The notes below the pieces were generated by a model. That model worked only from the letters and a program-made list of their open reading frames with translations, was not told the DNA's origin and made no database searches. Of a stretch of DNA of 64,000 nt, positions 7,533 through 16,391 are shown piece after piece (position 1 is the first letter of the stretch; each line of letters begins with the position of its first letter). The translations under genes and the position numbers were made by a program. Source of the DNA: Colivicinus sp022776215 (lineage in GTDB: Bacteria > Bacillota_I > Bacilli_A > Erysipelotrichales > Erysipelotrichaceae); contig JALFIR010000017.1 in the NCBI GenBank assembly GCA_022776215.1, positions 1-64,000 of the forward strand, read 5' to 3'.

Positions 7533-8558
7533 ATGAAAAAGTTATTGATTATTATATTTGTATCTTTTATTAGCTTATTTGGTTTTATAAGTCTTTTTAA
7601 TAAGGAAGAAATATCAATTTATGAAAGAAGGAAGTTAAAGGCTTTTCCTAAAATAATAGACAACAATAATTTCTTTGATGATTTAGATAAGTACTTAAGT
7701 GATCATTTTATTTTTAGACAAGATTTCAGGGAAGTTAAGGGTTTTGTGAACTATAATCTTTTTAATATTTCGATTAATAATAAGGTGACTATTAAGGATG
7801 ATTACTTGTTTGAGTTGACAGAGACTAATTATAAGTCTTTGGATAATATTGTGGCTAAGGTGGATGAAATTATTACAAGGTTTGAAATTAATGACTATGA
7901 ATTTATAGCTATTCCTTTAAAGAATCATTATGCTGGTTTGGATAATGTGAGTGAAGAGATTGATGAGTATCTTAGTGTAAAAATAGATAATTATCACTCA
8001 TTGAAAGATTTGTTGTCATTATCAGATTATTATCGTACTGATATTCATCTTAAACAGGAAAGACTTGGTAGTGTTGTTAGTAAGATACTAGAGTTGTGTG
8101 ATGTAGAAGAAAAAGATATAGAGTATTCATTTAATACATATGATAAGTTCTATGGTTCTTTATATGCCAAGATGGCTATAAGTATGAAGCCTGATACGAT
8201 TACATATTTGACTAATGATTTGTTGAATGGCGTGAAGGTAGAAAGTGTTGAAGATAAAGACTTATTGGATGTCTATAATGTGTCAGAACTTGAATCGCTT
8301 GATCCATATAGTATTTATTTAAATGGTCCTAAGGCTTATTTAAAGATTGTGAATAAGAATGTAAAGAATAGAAAACTGATTATTTTTAGAGATTCATATA
8401 CATCTAGTATTGCGCCATTGTTGGTTCCTTATTTTAGTGAAATAGAATTAATTGATCTAAGATATTACAGTAGTGATTTGCTTAATATTGATGGTGATCC
8501 TAAAGTTTTATTCATATTTGGAAGTGAAGTGTTAAATAATTCGTTTAGTATTAAATAA
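7533..8558 (+). CDS. DHHW/AlgJ-like periplasmic-side O-acyl transfer partner
   Basis: A 341-residue protein with one N-terminal membrane anchor and a large outside domain. It resembles DHHW proteins that work with MBOAT acyltransferases: ERRKLKAFP near the start, YRTDIHL near residue 168 in place of the usual YRTDHHW, and FRDSYTSS near 285 in place of the nucleophile GDS motif. The Asp-x-His pair and the Ser remain, but the tandem His-Trp is lost, so it is a divergent member. It directly follows the MBOAT gene, supporting a shared role in polysaccharide O-acetylation. Confidence 0.72.
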   Translation: MKKLLIIIFVSFISLFGFISLFNKEEISIYERRKLKAFPKIIDNNNFFDDLDKYLSDHFIFRQDFREVKGFVNYNLFNISINNKVTIKDDYLFELTETNYKSLDNIVAKVDEIITRFEINDYEFIAIPLKNHYAGLDNVSEEIDEYLSVKIDNYHSLKDLLSLSDYYRTDIHLKQERLGSVVSKILELCDVEEKDIEYSFNTYDKFYGSLYAKMAISMKPDTITYLTNDLLNGVKVESVEDKDLLDVYNVSELESLDPYSIYLNGPKAYLKIVNKNVKNRKLIIFRDSYTSSIAPLLVPYFSEIELIDLRYYSSDLLNIDGDPKVLFIFGSEVLNNSFSIK

Positions 8559-8562
8559 TATA

Positions 8563-8590
8563 TTGATTTTTTTGACTATAATGGTATGAT
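8563..8590 (+). promoter_or_regulatory. Promoter of the ECF transporter operon
   Basis: TTGATT (8563-8568), a 16-bp spacer and TATGAT (8585-8590) preceded by TG (extended -10). The start near 8597 gives a leader of about 115 nt. Confidence 0.5.
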
Positions 8591-8613
8591 ATTTTTGTTC
8601 ATTAGTTCTTTTT

Positions 8614-8681
8614 TAGCTTTATATTAAGGCTTTTGGGAAATGATAGGTATGCCCATCTATTTTGATGGGCTTTATTTATTT
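8614..8681 (+). promoter_or_regulatory. Leader RNA with terminator (attenuator) before the ECF operon
   Basis: A small hairpin AGCTTTA-tat-TAAGGCT is followed by TGGG (about 8633-8636). GCCCATC (8651-8657) and GATGGGC (8664-8670) then form a 7-bp stem ending in a T-rich run, a good intrinsic terminator inside the leader. The upstream TGGG could pair with CCCA of the terminator, giving an alternative fold. The layout is that of an attenuator or small riboswitch. I cannot assign a class. Confidence 0.5.
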
Positions 8682-8713
8682 GGTGGACAGAAAATTAGGA
8701 GGAGATTTTTCAA

Positions 8714-9292
8714 ATGGAAAAACAAAGTGTTGGTAAGATTCTTCTTGGTAAGTGGGATACTAAGACAATTGTTGGTGTTGCAATTGGTGTTGCATTGTTT
8801 GGTGTCTTAATGGACTATGCTTCTATTAAGGTTTTCACAAACACAAACTTAACTTTAGCTATGATTGTTCCTGTTATCGTTGGTGGACTATTTGGACCTC
8901 TACCTGCAGCCTTAGCTTGTGGTTTAGGTAACTGTTTAGCTGACTTAATCGGTGGCTGGGGCATGTGGTTTGACTGGTCAATCGGTAATGCTTTCTTAGG
9001 CTTCTGTGTTGGTTGTTTAAAGTTATATGGTGCTGATATCGAAAACGGTAAGTTTGATGCTAAGCAAATGATTATCTATGTAATCGTTGCGGTTGTTGGT
9101 AATGCCTTAGCATTTGGTGTTGTTACACCTATTTTCTCTGCATTGTTATATCAATCAGAATTAACTATTACTTTCATTCAATCTTTAACAGGTGGTATTT
9201 CTAATACAATCGTACTTGTTGTTGCTGGTATTCCTATTCTTAAGGCATTAGCTGCAAGAAACGCAAAAGCTACAAACCTAACTAAAGAATAA
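8714..9292 (+). CDS. ECF transporter S component (UPF0397-like)
   Basis: A 192-residue membrane protein with about five or six hydrophobic segments, the substrate-binding subunit of an energy-coupling-factor importer. The pattern VGVAIGVALFGVL followed by GGLFGPLPAALACGLGNCLADL and GGWGMWFDW resembles UPF0397 proteins, which occur with fused double ATPases and EcfT as seen here. The substrate of this group is not established; a vitamin or nucleoside-type compound is typical for ECF systems. A strong ribosome site (AGGAGGAG) precedes the start. The two SAM-hydrolase genes in the same run are the best clue to substrate. Confidence 0.78.
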   Translation: MEKQSVGKILLGKWDTKTIVGVAIGVALFGVLMDYASIKVFTNTNLTLAMIVPVIVGGLFGPLPAALACGLGNCLADLIGGWGMWFDWSIGNAFLGFCVGCLKLYGADIENGKFDAKQMIIYVIVAVVGNALAFGVVTPIFSALLYQSELTITFIQSLTGGISNTIVLVVAGIPILKALAARNAKATNLTKE

Positions 9293-9294
9293 TT

Positions 9295-11010
9295 ATGTTA
9301 AAAGAGCCTATAATTGAGTTCAAGGATTTTAGTTTTCGTTATAAATCTCAAAACGAAGCTACTTTAAAGAATATCAATTTAACTATCTATAAGGGAGAGA
9401 AGGTATTATTACTAGGTCCTTCTGGTTGTGGTAAGTCAACTCTTGCTAACTGTATCAATGGAATTATTCCATTCTCTTTTAATGGTGAAATAAAGGGTTC
9501 ATGTAAAATTGCTGGAGTAGAGTCATCTACTTCCAGCATTTTTAAATTAAGTTCGGTTGTTGGAACAGTATTACAAGATTCTGATGCCCAGTTTGTTGGT
9601 TTGTCGGTGGGCGAAGATATCGCATATGCTTTAGAAAATAATATGGTTCCAAGAAACGTGATGCTTAAGAAAGTTAAGGATGCGGCTACTATTGTTCATA
9701 TGGAAGATTTCTTAGAGTCTGTTCCATATAATCTTTCTGGTGGTCAGAAACAAAGAGTTTCTCTTGCTGGTATCATGCATGATGATGTCCAAATTTTGTT
9801 GTTTGATGAGCCTCTAGCTGCGCTAGATCCTCAAATGGGTAATCAAGCTATCGCTTTAATTGATGAGATTCAAAAGGAAAATGAGAAGACAGTGTTAATT
9901 ATCGAGCATCGTTTAGAAGATGTTTTATATAGACCTGTTGATCGTATTATTTTGATGTGTGATGGTGAGATTATCGCCGATACTACTCCTGATAAATTAT
10001 TATGTAGTGAAAAGCTTAGAAAAGATGGTATTAGAGAGCCACTTTATCTAAGTGCTTTGAATATGGCTTCTTGCAAGTTTAGTGAAGAAGATCATCCAAG
10101 TGATATCTTCTCTATGAATCTTGATAAGTATAAAGATAAACTAGTTTCTTATTTTACTAGTGTTAAGACTAGTAATGTGAAAAAGAGCGATGAATGCTTA
10201 CTAGAAGTAAAGAATGTTTCTTATAAGTATAAGAATCGTAATGTGAAGGTTCTTGATGATGTATCTTTTAAGGTCTATAAGGGCGAGAAGATTGCGATTG
10301 TTGGTAAAAATGGTGCTGGTAAGTCTACTATCGCTAAGATGTTGTGTGGGGTTATTAGACCGCTTGAGGGTGAAATACTTTTAAATGGTGAGAATTATTT
10401 AAAGTATTCTATTAAGGAAATTGGTCAAAAGATTGGCTATGTTATGCAAAATCCTAATCAAATGCTTGTTAAGGATATCATTAAAGATGAGGTTTCTTTG
10501 GGACTTAGACTAAATGGTTATAGTGAAGAAGAAATTGATAAGCGTATTGAAGAGGCTTTAAAGATGTGTAATCTATGGCCTATGCGTAATTGGCCAGTTG
10601 GTGTTGTAAGCTATGGTCAAAAGAAGAGAGTTACTATCGCTTCTATCTTGGCTATGAAGCCTGAGATTATTGTGCTTGATGAACCTACTGCAGGACAAGA
10701 TTATAAGGTATATACCGAGATTATGTCATTCTTAGAGGAATTAAATAGGGACTATGGTATTACTATCTTGTTTATTACTCATGATATGCATCTAGCTATT
10801 GAATATACTGATAGGGCTATCGTGTTTGCGGAGGGTAAGTGTGTTGGTGATGATTCTGTTTATAAGATCTTGTCTAATAATGAGATTATTGAGATGGCTA
10901 ATCTTAAACAGACTTCACTTTATACTTTGGCAAAGAAAATTGGTGTTAAGCCAGAACTTATGATTGATTCGTTTATTAGTGAGGAAAGGAGAAGAAGACA
11001 TGAATCATAG
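9295..11010 (+). CDS. ECF transporter double ATPase (fused EcfA-EcfA')
   Basis: A 571-residue protein with two complete ABC domains, which energise the importer. Domain 1 has GPSGCGKST near residue 42, NLSGGQKQR near 144 and LLFDEPLAALDP. Domain 2 has GKNGAGKST near 339, VSYGQKKR (a signature lacking the usual SGG) near 440 and VLDEPTAG. Fusion of both ATPases is known for YkoD-like ECF systems. It starts 2 bp after the S-component stop and overlaps the transmembrane subunit gene. Confidence 0.92.
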   Translation: MLKEPIIEFKDFSFRYKSQNEATLKNINLTIYKGEKVLLLGPSGCGKSTLANCINGIIPFSFNGEIKGSCKIAGVESSTSSIFKLSSVVGTVLQDSDAQFVGLSVGEDIAYALENNMVPRNVMLKKVKDAATIVHMEDFLESVPYNLSGGQKQRVSLAGIMHDDVQILLFDEPLAALDPQMGNQAIALIDEIQKENEKTVLIIEHRLEDVLYRPVDRIILMCDGEIIADTTPDKLLCSEKLRKDGIREPLYLSALNMASCKFSEEDHPSDIFSMNLDKYKDKLVSYFTSVKTSNVKKSDECLLEVKNVSYKYKNRNVKVLDDVSFKVYKGEKIAIVGKNGAGKSTIAKMLCGVIRPLEGEILLNGENYLKYSIKEIGQKIGYVMQNPNQMLVKDIIKDEVSLGLRLNGYSEEEIDKRIEEALKMCNLWPMRNWPVGVVSYGQKKRVTIASILAMKPEIIVLDEPTAGQDYKVYTEIMSFLEELNRDYGITILFITHDMHLAIEYTDRAIVFAEGKCVGDDSVYKILSNNEIIEMANLKQTSLYTLAKKIGVKPELMIDSFISEERRRRHES

Positions 11011-11848
11011 TGATATTATTAATCTTACTCCTGGTTCGACTTTTCTTCATCGTTTGACAGGTACTACTAAGGTTAGACTTTTTATTGTGTTAATTGTTTA
11101 TGTAATGATGTCTTTTGATTTCCGTTTGATTGCACCATTATTTGTGATTGCACTAATTGGTCTAATTTCACTTAAACCTAAGTGGAAGACTTTGAAGGTT
11201 ATCATTATCATTGTTGTGTTGATGAATGTCTTTAATATCTTCTTGTTCTGGTTGGCTGATCCTCATTATGGTTTATCACTAACTAATGATGATACAGTCT
11301 TGTTTGCGTTTAATAGTTATCTAGTGGTTACAAGGGGTACTTTATGGTATCTAGGGGTTAGACTTTTGAAGATGCTTACTTCTTTCTTGGTTTCAATGTG
11401 TTTTATTATTTCAATTACACCAAGTGAGATGGCTGCTGGTTTGACTTCTATTGGTCTTCCTTATAAGTTTGGCTCTATTGTTGAGATTGCCTTTAGATAT
11501 ATTCCTGATATTTCTAGAGACTATGAGAATATCTCTATCTCTATGCAATGTAGAGGCCTAGAACTAGACAAGAAGAAGGCTTCTCCGTTTGAGCGTTTGA
11601 AACAAACCGTTATGATTTTGATTCCTTTGGTTATCACATCTTTTGATAGAGTTAATGATATCGCCAATGCGATGGATTTAAGAGGTTTTGGTAAGCTCAA
11701 GAAGAGAACTTATTATGCTGAGCATGAGATTATTAAGGGCGAGAAGATTTTTATTGCCTTCTATCTTATTGTGTTTGCGTTTGTAATTTTCTATTCTATT
11801 TATTCTAGAGTAGTTACTTTCCCTACTAAGATGTGGATTTATTGGTAA
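11000..11848 (+). CDS. ecfT: ECF transporter transmembrane subunit
   Basis: A 282-residue EcfT protein that couples the ATPases to the S component. The two short coupling motifs near the end of the cytoplasmic region are present as QCRGLEL and DLRGFGK. The start at 11000 (MNHSDIINLTPG) follows AAGGAGAA and lies inside the ATPase gene by 11 bp. The upstream in-frame ATG at 10964 lacks a ribosome site. Several hydrophobic segments flank the coupling region as usual. Confidence 0.9.
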   Translation: MNHSDIINLTPGSTFLHRLTGTTKVRLFIVLIVYVMMSFDFRLIAPLFVIALIGLISLKPKWKTLKVIIIIVVLMNVFNIFLFWLADPHYGLSLTNDDTVLFAFNSYLVVTRGTLWYLGVRLLKMLTSFLVSMCFIISITPSEMAAGLTSIGLPYKFGSIVEIAFRYIPDISRDYENISISMQCRGLELDKKKASPFERLKQTVMILIPLVITSFDRVNDIANAMDLRGFGKLKKRTYYAEHEIIKGEKIFIAFYLIVFAFVIFYSIYSRVVTFPTKMWIYW

Positions 11849-11852
11849 TTAT

Positions 11853-13190
11853 ATGGATTATAAGAAAATATTTGATGATAATCTTGAAACTTTAAGGTCT
11901 TTATTGAAGATTAATTCTATTTATGATGAGAAGACTGTAGATGATTTGCATCCTTATGGAAAGGGTTGTAAAGAAGCTTTGGATTTCATGAAGGACTTAG
12001 CGATTAAAGATGGTTTTATAGTTAAGGATTATGATAATAAGGCTATATCTATCAGTTATGTAGATAATGAAGATGAAAGAATTGATGTAGTTAGTCACTT
12101 GGATGTTGTCAGCGTTGATGATAAGTGGTCATATGATCCTTTTGGTGCTGTGATTAAAGATGGTAAACTTTATGGTCGTGGTAGCGAAGATATGAAGACT
12201 GCTGCTTTCTTGTCTTATCTATGTTTAAAGGAATTAAGAAATAAGTATCCTGATGTAAAAAGAGAGATTAGGGTAGTATTCGGTAGCGATGAAGAGCGTA
12301 CGATGGATGATATGCGTCATTATTGTTCAGTGGTTAAGAAACCATTGTTTGCGTTTTCGCCTGATGGCACTTTCCCTATGGTTATTGGTGAAAAGGGTGC
12401 TTTGATGTGGACAATAAGTAGCGATTATGATGGTGTTATCGAGTCGCTTGATGGTGGTATCCAGTGCAATGTAGTGCCTCCTTATGTTAACTGTGCTCTT
12501 AAGGATGATAGGTATACTGAAAAGTTAAGAGAGTATTTCTTAGATAAGAAGGCAAATGTAACTAGTGTTAATGGTAAGACTGTTATTCATGTAGATGGTG
12601 TGGCAGTGCATTGCTCAAGATGTTTTGATGGTGTTAATGCGATTAATGTCTTGTTGAAGGGTTTAGCTGAGATTTGTGAAGATGAATTGTGTAAGAATCT
12701 TTATGATATCTTGGGCGAGAACTATGGTGCCGGATTAGATTCTAAGATTGATGAGGTGTTTGATACTTGTTTGACTGTTAACTTGGGCCGTTTAATTATT
12801 AAGGATGGTAAGATTAATGGCCAGGTTGATGCAAGATATCCTGCTACTTTAACAAGCGCTGAGTTGACTAAGAAATTTAAAGAAAAAGCTATGTTTAATG
12901 TTTCTTTGGATTATGATGATCCTCCAACTTTGAATAGTTTGGATGATCCTTATATCAAGGAAATGTTAGATGTTTATGATGGTGTTATGCATGATGGTTT
13001 AAAGCCTTATGTGTCAGGCGGTGTATCTTATTCTAAGGTGTTTAAGCATTGTGTAACCTTTGGTATGAATATGCCTAATAAAGAAAACTTAGCTCATCAG
13101 GTTGATGAATATGTAAAGCTTGATGATTGTGTCAAGGCTTTAGAAATTTATTACAAGACTTTTGAAAGATTTATTGAAATGGAGATTTAA
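11853..13190 (+). CDS. Sapep-like M20 family metal-dependent dipeptidase
   Basis: A 445-residue cytoplasmic peptidase of the M20 clan. Metal and catalytic residues are visible: SHLDVVSVDD near residue 81, GRGSEDMKTA near 111, GSDEERTMDD near 147 with the catalytic Glu, and a C-terminal ENLAHQVDEY near 415 with the last metal-binding His. The length and the split lid domain fit the Mn2+-dependent Sapep dipeptidases. It lies 4 bp after ecfT and 3 bp before the first DUF62 gene, so it shares their transcript. A link to the imported substrate is possible but unproven. Confidence 0.82.
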   Translation: MDYKKIFDDNLETLRSLLKINSIYDEKTVDDLHPYGKGCKEALDFMKDLAIKDGFIVKDYDNKAISISYVDNEDERIDVVSHLDVVSVDDKWSYDPFGAVIKDGKLYGRGSEDMKTAAFLSYLCLKELRNKYPDVKREIRVVFGSDEERTMDDMRHYCSVVKKPLFAFSPDGTFPMVIGEKGALMWTISSDYDGVIESLDGGIQCNVVPPYVNCALKDDRYTEKLREYFLDKKANVTSVNGKTVIHVDGVAVHCSRCFDGVNAINVLLKGLAEICEDELCKNLYDILGENYGAGLDSKIDEVFDTCLTVNLGRLIIKDGKINGQVDARYPATLTSAELTKKFKEKAMFNVSLDYDDPPTLNSLDDPYIKEMLDVYDGVMHDGLKPYVSGGVSYSKVFKHCVTFGMNMPNKENLAHQVDEYVKLDDCVKALEIYYKTFERFIEMEI

Positions 13191-13193
13191 TTT

Positions 13194-14039
13194 ATGAAGA
13201 AGATGTTGGTGTTCCAAACGGACTTCACTTATGCAGAAGGTGCTGTACCTTCAATGTTGGGAGTTGTTAAGAACGTTGATTTAGATATAGAGTGTATTAC
13301 AGCTACACATCAAATTCCTCAATATGATACTTATTCTGCATCATTCAGATTGTATCAATATATTGATTTCTGGCCAAAGGGCACTATTTTTGTGTCTGTT
13401 GTTGATCCAGGCGTTGGTACGGCTAGAAGAGCTTGTGTTGCCAAGACTAAGAACGGTTATTTCATCGTTACTCCTGATAATGGTACTTTGACTCATGTTT
13501 ATAACAAATGGGGTATTGAGGAAGTAAGAGAAATCGATGAGACTGTGAATAGACTTCATCGTGATGATAATGGTTATGTTTCTATTTTCCATGGTCGTGA
13601 TTTATTTGGCTATTGTGCAGCTAAGTTAGCTAGTGGCAAGATTAGTTTTGAGGAAGTTGGTCCTACTTATCCGGTTGAAGAGATTGTTAGACATGATTTG
13701 CATAAGGCGCAAATTGTTGATGGTAAATTAGAGGGTACTTTTGAGATTAATGATCCTAACTTTGGCAATCTTTGGACTAATATCCCATTGGATTTATTTA
13801 AGGAAATGGGTTTTAAGATGGGTGATAGCGTTAAGACTACTATTTATTTAAATGATGAGGTAGTTTATAGTTGGAATCTTCCTTATTATGATTCATTCGG
13901 TAAGGCTCCTGCTAAGTCTATTATGATTTATAACAATGAATTAAATAATATGGCTTTAGCTGAGGTAGTTGGTAATTTATGTAAGAATTATGATTTAGAT
14001 TTTAGAAAGGGTTATAAGTTGGTATTTGAACATGAATAA
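13194..14039 (+). CDS. SAM hydrolase, DUF62 family (copy 1)
   Basis: A 281-residue homologue of S-adenosylmethionine hydroxide adenosyltransferase, which splits SAM to adenosine and methionine with water. The N-terminal FQTDF, the VVDPGVGTAR block (catalytic Asp with Arg seven residues later), TPDNGTLT and FHGRDLF (catalytic His) match the hydrolase Asp-Arg-His set rather than requiring a halogenase function. The second domain begins at about residue 175 with the NFGNLWTNI segment. A close paralogue follows with an 8-bp overlap. Both end the ECF operon. Confidence 0.86.
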   Translation: MKKMLVFQTDFTYAEGAVPSMLGVVKNVDLDIECITATHQIPQYDTYSASFRLYQYIDFWPKGTIFVSVVDPGVGTARRACVAKTKNGYFIVTPDNGTLTHVYNKWGIEEVREIDETVNRLHRDDNGYVSIFHGRDLFGYCAAKLASGKISFEEVGPTYPVEEIVRHDLHKAQIVDGKLEGTFEINDPNFGNLWTNIPLDLFKEMGFKMGDSVKTTIYLNDEVVYSWNLPYYDSFGKAPAKSIMIYNNELNNMALAEVVGNLCKNYDLDFRKGYKLVFEHE

Positions 14040-14874
14040 TTTATTAGTATTTCAAACAGATTTCGGTTTAGATGATGGCGCAATTAGTGCTATGGAAGGT
14101 GTTTCTTTTGGTGTTTCTCAAAGTTTGAATATTCGTCATTTGACTCATAATATTCCTCAATATAACATCTTTGACGCTTCTTATAGACTTTTCCAAGCTA
14201 TCGGATACTGGCCAGAGGGTACAGTGTTTGTATCAGTTGTTGACCCAGGTGTTGGCAGTGCTCGTAAGTCAGTTGTAGCGAAGACTAAGACTGGTCAATA
14301 TATCGTTACTCCAGATAATGGTACTTTGACTCATATTAATAAGTTTGTTGGTATTGAGGAAGTAAGAGAGATTGAAGAAAGAGTTAATCGTTTAAAGAAC
14401 TCTGAATTATCTTATACTTTCCATGGTCGTGATGTTTATGCTTATACTGGTGCTAGACTTGCTTCTAATACTATCGATATGGAAGGTGTTGGTCCAAAGC
14501 TTAATGTTGAGGATGTTGTTGAATTAGAACTATATGGTTGCAAAGAGATTGAAAATGGTGTTAAGGGTCAAATTGATATCCTTGATGTTCGTTTTGGTTC
14601 ATTATGGACTTCTATTCCTTATGAAGAATTCAAGAAGTGTGGATTTAAGTTTGGTGATAATGTCCTAGTAAAGATTTATAACAGAGATGTTTGTGTTTAT
14701 ACAAATACAATCAACTATGGCAAGTCTTTTGCGGATGTACCAATTTCAACTCCTATTATTTATATGAACTCTTCTTATCATATCGCTGTTGCGATTAACC
14801 AAGGTTCATTCGCCAAGGCTTATAATATTGGTGTTGGTAGTGATTGGAAGATCACTATGCAAAAGAGTATTTAA
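14032..14874 (+). CDS. SAM hydrolase, DUF62 family (copy 2)
   Basis: A 280-residue paralogue of the preceding gene with the same catalytic set: FQTDFG, VVDPGVGSAR, TPDNGTLT and FHGRDVY. It matches the canonical N-terminus TDFG better than copy 1 does, which reads TDFT. The start is taken as the ATG at 14032, inside the end of copy 1 (the stop and start overlap by 8 bp), so it is translationally coupled; a TTG two codons earlier is the alternative. The operon ends at the terminator 30 bp downstream. Retention of two intact copies suggests distinct roles or a heteromer. Confidence 0.86.
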   Translation: MNNLLVFQTDFGLDDGAISAMEGVSFGVSQSLNIRHLTHNIPQYNIFDASYRLFQAIGYWPEGTVFVSVVDPGVGSARKSVVAKTKTGQYIVTPDNGTLTHINKFVGIEEVREIEERVNRLKNSELSYTFHGRDVYAYTGARLASNTIDMEGVGPKLNVEDVVELELYGCKEIENGVKGQIDILDVRFGSLWTSIPYEEFKKCGFKFGDNVLVKIYNRDVCVYTNTINYGKSFADVPISTPIIYMNSSYHIAVAINQGSFAKAYNIGVGSDWKITMQKSI

Positions 14875-14903
14875 TTAATACTGTTAGTTAATTAAATTGA
14901 ATC

Positions 14904-14934
14904 GGTTGTCTATGTAATATGGGCAACCTTTTTT
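14904..14934 (+). terminator. Intrinsic terminator of the ECF-DUF62 operon
   Basis: GGTTGTC (14904-14910) pairs with GGCAACC (14922-14928, one G-T pair) and is followed by six T. Confidence 0.85.
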
Positions 14935-15212
14935 ATCCACTTTTCCACATTGACAATGGCAAAAATATGGGAATATGTTGGGAATAAAAGTTCATGTTCC
15001 CTTTCTATAATCACCTTACAAGCGAGGTATAAAGATATGGAAAATGAAGTTATAGTATTTAAAAATGGAGAATTGGAATTGGAGGTATCATTGAATGAAG
15101 ATAAAGATACGGTTTGGCTTAATAGACATCAAATGGCCAAACTATTTGATAGGGATATCAAAACCATTAATAAACATATCAATAAGGCGTTAGAGGAAGA
15201 ATTGTCTGATGA

Positions 15213-15243
15213 AGTGGTTGTCGCAAAATTTGCGACAACCACT
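15213..15243 (+). repeat. 31-bp palindrome inside the rhuM coding sequence
   Basis: Two perfect 15-bp arms (AGTGGTTGTCGCAAA at 15213-15227 and its complement at 15229-15243) flank a single central A. It encodes the VVVAKFATT stretch of the protein, so the palindrome is kept in a codon-compatible form. Relatives occur at 17049-17083 and 17108-17138. Confidence 0.9.
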
Positions 15244-15819
15244 CAACATGGAGCTATAAAAGAAAAACAACAAACTCATATGGTTGAATATTTCAATTTA
15301 GATGTAATCATCTCTGTAGGCTATTGTGTTAAATCACCTAATGGTATTATCTTTAGAAAATGGGCAACCTCAATTCTTAAGGATTATATGGTTAAGGGCT
15401 ATGCAATTAATAAGAAAAGACTAGATGCTTTAAATAAAACCATAGAAATACAATCAAGGATGTTGTTGTAGATACTAAGGAAGTATTAAGTGTAATAGAA
15501 ACATATTCTAATGCACTGTCTTTATTAGATGATTATGATCATGGAACACTTAGTAAGCCTAAAGGTAAAGAGTCAATCTATGAATTAACATATAAGGAAT
15601 GTAGAGACTAAATTGATTTAATGAAATTTAATTCAAGTGTCTTTGGAATAGAAAAAACCTACAAATACTTGGTTTAATTGCCTTATTAAAAATATGTCCC
15701 TAAAAATATAAGGTATAAACTTTTAAAGACACACTTTCAGCTTTTATTTATAAGTTTTTTTCATATAATGCATTAAACATTAATATCAACTATGTTTATC
15801 CATGGCATATGTAAATAAT

Positions 15820-16269
15820 CTATGTAGAAAGTACATATTTTTCCATTAGGGCAATAAATACGGTTGCCGTCATAATAATGATTAACGAAAAAGGGATAAA
15901 CAAAACATTAAAATATTTTACTTGTTCAATAAAGATGCCACCAATAAATACAATGACTACTAATACTGTTATAACAATCAATTCCTTTTTTAATTCATGT
16001 ATTTTGTTTTTTAAAATGGCAATTCCATCAGCACTTGTTTTGGCCTTATTTATAAATGAAATTGTGAAATATATGATTATTGCTAAGCCTAGTAAATCTG
16101 AGACTATATAAAATACAAAATTATTAAAAAGTTCAAAGAATCCTACTTCGATATTTACAAGATCATGCCATAGTTCGCTTTTAAAAAACATTCCCGTTAA
16201 AAAGATTGACATTATAAAAACGATGCTAGTAATAAAAATACTTAAATATATTTTTTTGGTATTTATCAT
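15820..16269 (-). CDS. Small four-helix membrane protein, unknown function
   Basis: A 149-residue protein with four hydrophobic segments at about residues 7-28, 47-70, 93-113 and 121-143, and a short charged loop (KTSADGIAILKNKIHELKKE) between helices 2 and 3. I do not recognise a family. It lies inside the DNA that splits rhuM, on the opposite strand, and starts within the stop codon (ATGA overlap) of a short cysteine-containing open frame. That arrangement would suit a small peptide with an immunity or export partner, but this is speculation. Confidence 0.5.
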   Translation of the reverse strand: MINTKKIYLSIFITSIVFIMSIFLTGMFFKSELWHDLVNIEVGFFELFNNFVFYIVSDLLGLAIIIYFTISFINKAKTSADGIAILKNKIHELKKELIVITVLVVIVFIGGIFIEQVKYFNVLFIPFSLIIIMTATVFIALMEKYVLST

Positions 16270-16391
16270 AATTCACAAACTCCCAATTCTTCATAATTAT
16301 TTGTACAAACCTTATCAATAGTAACTCTACAAGCAATCCATACACCAGCTTTACATATTAGTGCTGCTACAAAAAATAGTTCAATTTAAAA
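16266..16391 (-). pseudogene. Decapitated small cysteine-rich peptide frame
   Basis: An open frame of about 40 codons without a usual start codon. It contains CKAGVWIAC and KVCTNNYEELGVCEL, with four cysteines, and stops by overlapping the ATG of the membrane protein gene. Upstream it runs into a stop in the perfect palindrome at 16377-16404, so the 5' end seems lost. It could be the tail of a bacteriocin-like or other small peptide. Coding status is unproven. Confidence 0.3.

Noticed and set aside
13341..13592. Minus-strand ORF inside the DUF62 gene, and many similar shadow ORFs across the window
   Set aside because: They lie opposite strongly conserved genes, lack ribosome sites or promoters, and have no recognisable protein features.
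14933..14949. Two adjacent DnaA-box-like 9-mers (TTATCCACT and TTTTCCACA)
   Set aside because: Each has one mismatch, there are only two, and no dnaA, dnaN or AT-rich unwinding region is present.
14950..15036. Extended N-terminus for the rhuM ORF
   Set aside because: The 29 extra residues are not RhuM-like. The ATG at 15037 has a GAGG upstream and begins with the family sequence.
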